This document shows, piece after piece, positions 1 to 5,122 of a stretch of DNA of 5,122 nt. The translations under genes were made by a program, and so were the position numbers. The first letter of the stretch is position 1, and each line of letters starts with the position of its first letter. The notes under the pieces are model-generated. The model was not told the origin of the DNA and searched no databases. It saw nothing but the letters and a program-made list of their open reading frames with translations. The DNA is from Campylobacter sp. (GTDB taxonomy: Bacteria; Campylobacterota; Campylobacteria; Campylobacterales; Campylobacteraceae), in the NCBI GenBank assembly GCA_021203945.1, contig JAJQAF010000218.1, positions 1 through 5,122 of the forward strand, read 5' to 3'.

Positions 1-15
1 AGTAGCCGAATTTAA

Positions 16-354
16 TTATTTCAGTAGCTCTACCGACTTTACTTCGATCGTCGTTTCGGTAAAATCTTTATCCACTTCGCCCGATATTCGTATAAGGGAA
101 TTTTCATCTACCTTTATGCCTTGCCAGATGTGATCGTCTATCTCTATCTTGATCGTATCGCCGTTTTTATCGACGAATTCGTAATGCTCGGATTTAAGTT
201 GGGATTTGATTTTGCCTTCTAAAATAACGGGCGTATCATCTTTTAATTTTAAAGCCTCTTTTACGCTTATCAGACTTGCGCTTCCCTTGCCGGTAAATCC
301 GCCTGCTGCAAAAAGTGATGCCGTTAAAACGGCGAAAACTAGAATTTTTTTCAT
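16..354 (-). CDS. YgiW/YdeI-type periplasmic OB-fold (BOF) protein
   Basis: A small exported protein of 112 residues. Residues 1-17 form a signal peptide (MKK, then a hydrophobic run ending in SLFAA), so the mature protein should be periplasmic. The rest matches the bacterial OB-fold (BOF; YgiW/YdeI/NirD) family. Helix-like SVKEALKLKDD (30-40) is followed by VILEGKI (43-49), the strand pattern HYEFVDKNGDTIKIEID (57-73), HIWQGIKV (75-82) and the hallmark ISGEVDKD (90-97), ending in TIEVKSVELL. Family members are about this length, so it looks complete. In enterobacteria relatives are linked to tolerance of peroxide, cadmium, acid or antimicrobial peptides; the exact biochemistry is unsettled and the role here is inferred. 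The ATG is supported by AAAGGA at 360-365, six bases upstream. It lies 88 nt downstream of the decayed receptor's true stop on the same strand and may have its own promoter. The stop is TAA. Confidence 0.88.
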   Translation of the reverse strand: MKKILVFAVLTASLFAAGGFTGKGSASLISVKEALKLKDDTPVILEGKIKSQLKSEHYEFVDKNGDTIKIEIDDHIWQGIKVDENSLIRISGEVDKDFTETTIEVKSVELLK

Positions 355-390
355 TTTTATCCTTTAAATTTGATTACGATCTTAATTCAT

Positions 391-396
391 ATTGTA
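391..396 (-). promoter_or_regulatory. Possible -10 element for the YgiW-like gene
   Basis: The minus strand reads TACAAT here, a near-consensus sigma-70 -10 box about 36 nt before the ATG, which predicts a leader of roughly 30 nt. The upstream stretch is T/A-rich with no clear -35 hexamer, which is usual for Campylobacter promoters. In such AT-rich DNA one hexamer is weak evidence. No convincing terminator hairpin for the preceding receptor is visible in the gap 355-442, so read-through from upstream is also possible. Confidence 0.3.
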
Positions 397-442
397 ATGT
401 TTAAAGTTAAATAAAGATTTCTAGTTTCGCCGATGTTTGTCC

Positions 443-592
443 TTAAAATTTAACCTGTGCCGAAAGCATAAACGTCCTGCTTTGACCTAAAAAGAACGAA
501 GTTGAGTTGCCCGTGCCGTCTACGCTATTAGGAAATAGGCTCTACCAATATTTTTCGTTAAATAGGTTGTTTATGTTAAATTTTATTACGGT
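443..592 (-). other. Untranslated receptor tail downstream of the premature stop
   Basis: This stretch still encodes the last barrel strands of the receptor above in the same reading frame, split by TAG at 542-544. Two landmarks match the intact paralogue: NNLFNEKYW corresponds to SNLFDKDYW, and RTFMLSAQVKF to RTFMLSAEVKF. The DNA near the end is also alike, with plus-strand GCCGAAAGCATAAA near both 3' ends (about 459-472 and 3070-3083). That a coding pattern persists past both stops indicates that the interruptions are recent, or are base-call errors. Confidence 0.8.
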
Positions 593-2635
593 TTATTTGC
601 CTAACAACGTTTTTGTGGAGTATCTTGCTCCCACATCCACTATGAAATAATCATCGGATCTATGGTTATTAGCTTCGTCGGCGTATTGTTTGCCCGTATA
701 TTGAAAATTCGTGCTAAAGGCTAATTTTTGCGTATTCGGCACGATATAATCTAATAAGATATTTGAGCGAAATTTAGGCTGTCCGATAACATATTTATTT
801 TCGGCATAAGGGTTTTTGCTGTCTTTGAGCTTTGCGCTAAGTAGCATAAAACCGCCGAAAACGCTTAAGTCATTCGTAAGTCTTCCTCCTGCGGTAAGCT
901 CAAGCCCTTGATTTACCTGTTTGCCTTGCTCTGAAAATTCGCTGTATCCGTTAGCTCCTACGCTCTCGTAAGCTATCGGTCGCTCGATCCTAAATAACGC
1001 CGTAGATATATCCGCCTCATCTATCCTAGCCTTTAAGCCTATTTCGTATTGCTCGCTTCTGTTAGGCTTTAGATAGACTGTTTGATTGGCATATACGGGG
1101 TGCGTGTTTGAGTAGGTAAATGAACTACCCGCCCTAATGCTATCTGCGTATGTGGCATAAAGACTTAAATTTGAGGTAGGTTTATAGATGAAGCTTGCCG
1201 CGTAACTTCTGCCGTCTTGAGAGTAGTTTTTCGTTTTTGCGCCGGTATTTGTGTTTATGCTTGTGCTGCTAAACCAAGAATTTGAGATCGACAAAAGCAG
1301 GCTAAATTTATCGTTAAATGCGATTTCATCGGCGATAGAGATATTGTTCATATCCGTATGTCCGCTTTTTTTCTTTTTGCCGCCGCCTTGTGTTAAATTC
1401 GGATTATTTAAGACCGACGGATTATATAGATTTGTTGTGCCTATATTATTGTTAGATCCGGCTCTGTTTGGTCTGCTATATTCGATTTGGCGGTAGCCGT
1501 TAAATGCGGCTGCAAAATCATGTCCTATTTCGCCCGTTTTAAAATCCGTTACGGCTTTTGCAAAATAGCTTCTAACCTCAGGATCAGGCACTCCGCCGTC
1601 TCTTTCGCTATAACTTACCCTATAATCGCCGTTTGCGTTTATAAAAGTATTGCGCGCGGTATTCATATTTCTAACGGGCGAATGCCACTGATAGCCGCCC
1701 TCAAAATACCATTTTTCGCTAGGAGCGTATTTAAATTTAGCACTCGCGGTTTGAGTGGTGAGAATAGAGCCTGCAAACGGCTGACCAAGTCCCGCTGCGG
1801 TATTTTTTACGGGATCGGGGATGGCGAAATTTAAATTTCCTTGAGTTGAACCTATTGCAAAACTGGTAGGCAAGCCGAACATTCTATGGCGATAGTAGCT
1901 ATAGTTTGTTTCTACGGTTAAATTTTCGGTAAGGTAAAAATCAAGCCCTAAGCTGGCAAGCTTTCTTGAATATTTGCTCTGCTTGTTCTGTCTTTCGCCG
2001 TCGGAGTAGTAAAATACGCCTCGATAGCCGATTTTTTCAAATCTATCCGAGGTATCAAGCCCTATGCCGAAGTGTTCGCGCGTGCTATAATCGCCCCAAA
2101 TGATGTGCTGAGAGTGCGTAGGACGCTTTCTGATATAGCTAAAAATCCCCGAAGGCGCCTGCCCGCCGTAAAGTGAGCCCGCAAGTCCGTTTTGAACCTG
2201 AACGCTTTCAAACATCGCCATCGGAATCGCCGTCATCGGCAATACGTAAAAGCCGTCCCAAAGCACATTTCCTATAACGTCGGCTTGAAATCCGCGCGTT
2301 TCTGGGCGTCCGATTTCCGGACCGAAACGATACTGAATTTGCGCCGAAGGGAAATATTTTATCACGTCCTCAAAACCTTGAACGTTTTGGTTATCCATCG
2401 TCTGTCTTGAGAGGGTGTTGATTTGATAAGGGATATTTTGTATTTTCTTGCCTGCAAGCGGACCGCTTGAAACGGGTTTGTTTAAAATACCTTCCTCTAT
2501 GCCGTTTTGAGTGGAATAATAAGGGGCGGTGCTATTTACCTCTATCATTTCAAGATTAACGGATTGAGCGGCGTTTGCGACTACTTGCGATAATGATAAA
2601 ATCGCACATACGGCGATTGAAATTTTGCCTTTCAT
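443..2635 (-). pseudogene. TonB-dependent siderophore-type receptor, interrupted near its C-terminus by two in-frame stops
   Basis: An outer-membrane receptor paralogous to the one at 3054-5108. The open part is 680 codons (2635-593). It has a signal peptide at residues 1-23 (to VANAA), a TonB-box-like LEMIEV (28-33), and a plug domain around 60-172 with SSGPL, KYFPSAQI, RPETRGFQ, WDGFY, MFESVQVQNGLAGSLYGGQ and IRKRP. A beta-barrel follows. The frame stops with TAA at 593-595 just after GARYSTKTLLGK. Reading on in the same frame gives TVIKFNINNLFNEKYW, a TAG at 542-544, then 32 more codons ending RTFMLSAQVKF and TAA at 443-445. The intact paralogue has the equivalent NLFDKDYW and RTFMLSAEVKF. 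The lost ~50 residues hold the last barrel strands and the terminal aromatic residue used for outer-membrane assembly, so the product is probably non-functional. ATG is supported by AAAGGA at 2643-2648. No frameshift is needed anywhere. Annotation as a truncated 680-aa CDS at 593-2635 is the alternative. Confidence 0.82.
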
Positions 2636-2642
2636 TGTTATG

Positions 2643-2648
2643 TCCTTT
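2643..2648 (-). promoter_or_regulatory. Ribosome binding site of the interrupted receptor
   Basis: The minus strand reads AAAGGA seven bases before the ATG at 2635-2633, a good Shine-Dalgarno match. It fixes the start at this ATG, directly before a typical signal peptide (MKGK plus a hydrophobic segment). Confidence 0.65.
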
Positions 2649-2696
2649 GTGAAAAATTAATTTAAATTTTACTGGAATTTCGCTTAAATATATCTT

Positions 2697-2702
2697 ATTA
2701 TA
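2697..2702 (-). promoter_or_regulatory. Probable -10 box for the interrupted receptor gene
   Basis: The minus strand carries a perfect TATAAT about 61 nt before the start codon, predicting a transcription start near 2690 and a leader of about 55 nt. No good -35 hexamer is present at the expected spacing; the region is T/A-rich, as is common in Campylobacter. Its position between the two receptor genes suggests that the downstream gene can be transcribed independently of the intact paralogue. Confidence 0.45.
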
Positions 2703-2710
2703 TTGATTAT

Positions 2711-2731
2711 TGAGTAACTAAATGTTTATCA
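2711..2731 (-). promoter_or_regulatory. Candidate Fur-like operator (imperfect dyad) over the -35 region
   Basis: On the minus strand an imperfect palindrome TGATAAAC-ATTTA-GTTACTCA lies eight bases upstream of the TATAAT box; six of eight arm positions are complementary. The TGATAA half resembles Fur-box halves (GATAAT type), while the other half is degenerate. Placement across the -35 region is what an iron-responsive repressor site would need, and TonB-dependent iron receptors are commonly Fur-repressed. Low sequence complexity makes a chance match quite possible. Confidence 0.3.
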
Positions 2732-2779
2732 TATTTAAATTATGGTAAGCCGCAATAGATAAATTAAATTTAAACGTTT

Positions 2780-2800
2780 GAAAAGGCGGAACTACTTTTC
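2780..2800. repeat. Short inverted repeat in the intergenic region
   Basis: GAAAAG (2780-2785) and CTTTTC (2795-2800) can pair as a six-base stem around a nine-base loop, GCGGAACTA. There is no T-run directly after it on either strand, so it is not a standard terminator. It lies about 80 nt upstream of the TATAAT box of the downstream receptor. No function is assigned. Confidence 0.25.
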
Positions 2801-2818
2801 TAAATTTTAAAAGGTGAG

Positions 2819-2884
2819 ATGGACGAGTTAGAACACGTTAGTTACGAACGAAAGCAGTCACGGCTGAATATGAGCGAAATATAA
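2819..2884 (+). other. Possible 21-codon small ORF between the receptors (doubtful)
   Basis: A short open frame on the plus strand starts ATG at 2819-2821 and ends TAA at 2882-2884. It is preceded by AAAAGG at 2809-2814, a usable ribosome binding site. The peptide begins MDELEHVSYERKQ and ends RLNMSEI, is highly charged, and has no membrane segment or domain I recognise. It runs against the direction of all other genes here. It may be chance, or part of a conserved intergenic element. This stretch is visibly richer in G and C than the AT-rich DNA flanking it. Confidence 0.15.
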
Positions 2885-2952
2885 AATTTAACCCGATTAA
2901 ATTATGGTTTTTAGCTCAATATTGCCTGTCTTTGTGTTGTAGTCGTAACGAA

Positions 2953-2990
2953 ATTTCGGTATATAGGCTAAGCACATCAAATACCGAAAT
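2953..2990. repeat. Perfect 10-bp inverted repeat with an 18-nt spacer
   Basis: ATTTCGGTAT (2953-2962) and ATACCGAAAT (2981-2990) are exact reverse complements separated by 18 bases. Neither strand has a T-run after the stem and the loop is long, so it does not fit a classical intrinsic terminator. It lies about 64 nt past the stop of the intact receptor. It could be an RNA stem in that gene's 3' region, a protein-binding dyad, or chance. Confidence 0.45.
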
Positions 2991-3017
2991 CCCGCTACTC
3001 TAAAATCATACTTTCAT

Positions 3018-3045
3018 ATTTGTAGCCGTTTATAAGGATACAAAT
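3018..3045. repeat. Hairpin just downstream of the intact receptor gene
   Basis: ATTTGTAGCC (3018-3027) can pair with GGATACAAAT (3036-3045) around an eight-base loop, with one mismatch (G against A). In the direction of the receptor transcript it starts nine bases after the stop codon, where a terminator or mRNA-stabilising stem would sit. No uridine run follows, so intrinsic termination is uncertain. Confidence 0.3.
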
Positions 3046-3053
3046 GCAAAAAG

Positions 3054-5108
3054 CTAAAATTTAACCTCCGCCGAAAGCATAAATGTTCTGCCGTAGCCGC
3101 GCCACAAGCTTGCGCTTGTAGAGCCGCTTGTAGTATCAAAAGTGCTTATCGTGCCGACCCCTGCCCAGTAATCTTTATCAAAGAGATTGCTTACGCTAAA
3201 TCTAACTATCAGCTCATCGCCTACAACGTGTTTGACGCTATATCTTGCGCCAAGATCAAGCGTGAAGTAGTTAGGAATTTTCACCGTATTATTAGCGTTT
3301 GCGTATCTTGTTCCGGTGTAGTGTAAATTGGTGTTAAACGAGAGCTTGTTTATAAACGGCACGGTGTAATCAATTAGCATATTTGCCTGCACTTTCGGCT
3401 GACCGGCTACACTTTTGTTTGCTATTTGGCTGTAAGGTGTTTCATGAATTTTAGTTTTTAAAAATGTAACGCCGCCGTTTACCGCAAGTCCGTCTATTAT
3501 CTCGCCGCCCGCCATCAGCTCAAGTCCTCTGTTGCGTTGCTCGCCCAGTTGTATAAACTCGCCGTCATCATTGTATGTCGTTTTTCTACCAACGGTAGTT
3601 GAAGTGCCTGAGTAAGATACTGCCACCGGTCTTGTGATCTGAAACAGTGCCGCACTTAAATCAAGAGTATCCCAGAGTTTGGCTTTTGCGCCGATTTCAT
3701 ACTGCTTTGATCGATACGGTTCAAAAATTGTTGATTGACCGTATAAAGGGTGAGTTGCGTTAAAGCCATTATCGCTATCGTATGTTTTTACTTCGCCTGA
3801 TTGTAAGCTATCGGCATATGTGAAATACATATTGATTTCCGGTGTGAAGCTATATATCACGCTTCCAGCCCAGCTTATGCCGTCTTCGTCGTAGGTGCTG
3901 CTCTTAAACCAGCTATTGCCGGCAGAGAGGATGATATTCCAGTTATCGTTAAATTTAATATCGTCGGCGATGCTTATGTTTCTCATTTTGCTCATCGTGG
4001 TTTTAGCTTTGCCATTTTTCCAATCATAGCCGTTGCCTTGGATGCCAAAGTTGTGCTGCACTCCGGCGGTGTCAAACTGCATTAAGGCCTTTAAAAATGC
4101 GCTTGGCACGGTAAAACGACTAGTGCCGTCACGTGAGCGGATGGCTTCTTGCCACTGATAACCGCCCTCAAGGTATAGCCAATCTTGCGGCGTCCATTTA
4201 AATTTACCGCTTGCAGTGCGTGTTCTCATAAATCTTTCATCATTGCTACCCGCAACCCCTACGCTGTCAACGCTCGGCACGCTACCGTCTCTACCGATGC
4301 TTGCGCTGTTATAGTATCCTCTATAAATATGGTTATAGTAGCTATAATTTGTCTCTATCGTTAAATCGTCCGTTAAATAAAAGTCAAGTGCCGTAGCAAG
4401 CATTCTGCGGCGAGTGTTGCTATCGTTCGGCTCTCTTTCGCCGTCGCCGTATAATCCGGTTACGCGGTAGCCGACTTTTTCAAATTTATCCGAGACATCT
4501 GCGGTCGTTCCTAAATATTCATCAGACATATATTCGGCTTTTATGGAGCGGTAATCTTTTTGCGGGCGTTTGCGAGTGTAGCTAAAGATACCTGCCGGGT
4601 TTTGTCCGCCGTAAAGCGAGCCGGCTAAGCCGTTTTGCACTTGCAAGCTTTCAAACATCGCCATCGGCATAGCCGTCGTTGAAACCGAGTAAAAGCCGTC
4701 CCAAAACACATTGCCTACAACCGAGCCTTGAAAACCGCGAGTTTGCGGGCGTCCCATTTCACCGCCGCCACGATACTCAATCTGTGCGGACGGAAAATAT
4801 TTAACAAGCTCGTCAAAATTTTGAATGCCTTGGTTGTCTAAAACCTCTTTCGTGATAGTTTGGATAGAGTATGGCGTATCGCGGACGGTTTTGTTAGATA
4901 GCGGCCCCGATGAGACTTGTTTATCCAAAAAACCTTCGCTGATACCGCTATCGCTGATATTATCGCCGACGCTATTTATCTCAACTGTTTCCAGCCTAAC
5001 GATTTGGGTAGAACCCCCTCCCGTAGCGCTGTTTTTTGCCGTGCCGTCGGCACCGGCACCAAAAAGAACCGAAGCCGTGATAACGCTTATAAGCGTAACC
5101 TTTTTCAT
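3054..5108 (-). CDS. TonB-dependent siderophore-type outer-membrane receptor
   Basis: A complete 684-residue receptor that would import a ligand, most likely a ferric chelate, across the outer membrane using TonB-ExbB-ExbD energy. A signal peptide covers about residues 1-20 (MKKVTLISVITASVLFGAGA). A TonB-box-like LETVEINSV follows at 39-47. The plug domain spans about 70-182, with SSGPL, DTPYSIQTI, YFPSAQIEYR, RPQTRGFQ, WDGFY, MFESLQVQNGLAGSLYGGQ and TRKRP. The rest is a beta-barrel ending with NLFDKDYW (641-648) and the last strand TFMLSAEVKF with terminal Phe. There is no N-terminal signalling (STN) domain, so it is a plain transporter rather than a transducer. The length is usual for the siderophore-receptor class. 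The specific ligand cannot be told. The start is supported by AAGGAG six bases upstream; the stop is TAG. It is paralogous to the interrupted receptor downstream, with which it shares long stretches of the plug. The promoter lies outside the window. Confidence 0.93.
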   Translation of the reverse strand: MKKVTLISVITASVLFGAGADGTAKNSATGGGSTQIVRLETVEINSVGDNISDSGISEGFLDKQVSSGPLSNKTVRDTPYSIQTITKEVLDNQGIQNFDELVKYFPSAQIEYRGGGEMGRPQTRGFQGSVVGNVFWDGFYSVSTTAMPMAMFESLQVQNGLAGSLYGGQNPAGIFSYTRKRPQKDYRSIKAEYMSDEYLGTTADVSDKFEKVGYRVTGLYGDGEREPNDSNTRRRMLATALDFYLTDDLTIETNYSYYNHIYRGYYNSASIGRDGSVPSVDSVGVAGSNDERFMRTRTASGKFKWTPQDWLYLEGGYQWQEAIRSRDGTSRFTVPSAFLKALMQFDTAGVQHNFGIQGNGYDWKNGKAKTTMSKMRNISIADDIKFNDNWNIILSAGNSWFKSSTYDEDGISWAGSVIYSFTPEINMYFTYADSLQSGEVKTYDSDNGFNATHPLYGQSTIFEPYRSKQYEIGAKAKLWDTLDLSAALFQITRPVAVSYSGTSTTVGRKTTYNDDGEFIQLGEQRNRGLELMAGGEIIDGLAVNGGVTFLKTKIHETPYSQIANKSVAGQPKVQANMLIDYTVPFINKLSFNTNLHYTGTRYANANNTVKIPNYFTLDLGARYSVKHVVGDELIVRFSVSNLFDKDYWAGVGTISTFDTTSGSTSASLWRGYGRTFMLSAEVKF

Positions 5109-5114
5109 GTTTAG

Positions 5115-5120
5115 CTCCTT
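5115..5120 (-). promoter_or_regulatory. Ribosome binding site of the intact receptor
   Basis: The minus strand reads AAGGAG six bases before the ATG at 5108-5106, a near-ideal Shine-Dalgarno sequence that fixes the start at the head of the signal peptide. Only two further bases remain in the window, so the promoter and any iron-responsive operator cannot be seen. Confidence 0.7.
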
Positions 5121-5122
5121 AT

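Larger units (their letters stand above)
2636..3053. other. 418-nt intergenic region between the two receptor genes
   Basis: No convincing protein gene is found here on either strand. From low to high coordinate it contains the ribosome binding site, TATAAT box and Fur-like dyad of the downstream receptor, a small inverted repeat, a less AT-rich block at about 2815-2880 with a doubtful 21-codon ORF, a perfect 10-bp inverted repeat and a hairpin next to the upstream gene's stop. The length and number of stems make it longer and more structured than a simple operon spacer, so the two receptors are probably separate transcription units. Confidence 0.55.

Noticed and set aside
542..595. Stop-codon recoding (TAA/TAG read as an amino acid)
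   Set aside because: TAA ends the YgiW-like gene and TAG ends the intact receptor right after its terminal Phe, so both codons act as normal stops here. No recoding signal such as a selenocysteine-type stem is evident, and neither interrupting codon is TGA.
1251..1834. Two overlapping plus-strand open frames of 81 and 115 codons inside the interrupted receptor
   Set aside because: They lie antisense to a clearly coding receptor frame with recognisable barrel sequence, have no domain match that I recognise, and look like shadows of the minus-strand gene.
2192..2410. Plus-strand open frame of 72 codons
   Set aside because: It is antisense to the conserved plug domain of the receptor; the composition (Arg/His-rich) reflects the complement of that coding sequence.
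3044..3061. Tiny plus-strand ORF (MQKAKI) preceded by AAGG
   Set aside because: Only six residues; it overlaps the 3' end of the receptor, and the purine run is probably part of the hairpin at 3018-3045.
4917..5114. Plus-strand open frame of 65 codons
   Set aside because: It is antisense to the signal peptide and TonB-box region of the intact receptor and shows no independent gene features.
1..5122. CRISPR array, insertion sequence, tRNA or rRNA, phage defence genes
   Set aside because: I looked for spaced direct repeats, transposase motifs, terminal repeats and RNA gene signatures on both strands and saw none. The only substantial repeats are homologous segments of the two receptor genes.

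Overview
The window (5122 nt) looks like a chromosomal segment from a Campylobacter-type Campylobacterota (epsilonproteobacterial) genome. The basis is AT-leaning base composition (low-to-mid forties % GC by eye, lower between genes), AAGGA-type ribosome binding sites, and receptor proteins of the kind found in that group. This assignment is an inference from style; no rRNA or other marker gene is present. All recognisable genes lie on the minus strand.

Layout, in the direction of transcription (high to low coordinates). At 5108-3054 is an intact 684-residue TonB-dependent outer-membrane receptor of the siderophore-receptor class. A 418-nt intergenic stretch (3053-2636) follows. It holds several inverted repeats, a doubtful 21-codon plus-strand ORF, and a probable promoter with a Fur-like dyad for the next gene. 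At 2635-443 is a second, paralogous receptor. Its reading frame stays open for 680 codons and then meets two in-frame stops (TAA at 593-595, TAG at 542-544). The frame continues without a shift through the last barrel strands to the proper C-terminal Lys-Phe and a stop at 443-445. I therefore read it as a recently disabled 731-codon pseudogene, or a receptor lacking its last ~50 residues, rather than a natural 680-residue protein. An 88-nt gap (442-355) with a possible promoter leads to a small exported YgiW/YdeI-type OB-fold protein at 354-16.

Functionally, the two receptors would bind an iron-chelate or similar ligand at the cell surface and import it using energy from TonB-ExbB-ExbD. The ligand cannot be told from sequence. 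No siderophore biosynthesis gene, ABC transporter or TonB gene is in the window. The YgiW-like protein is periplasmic and probably an unrelated stress or envelope gene. I see no CRISPR array, mobile element, tRNA or rRNA, and no evidence of a new multi-gene system. The main point of interest is the tandem pair of paralogous receptors, one intact and one with a doubly interrupted tail.
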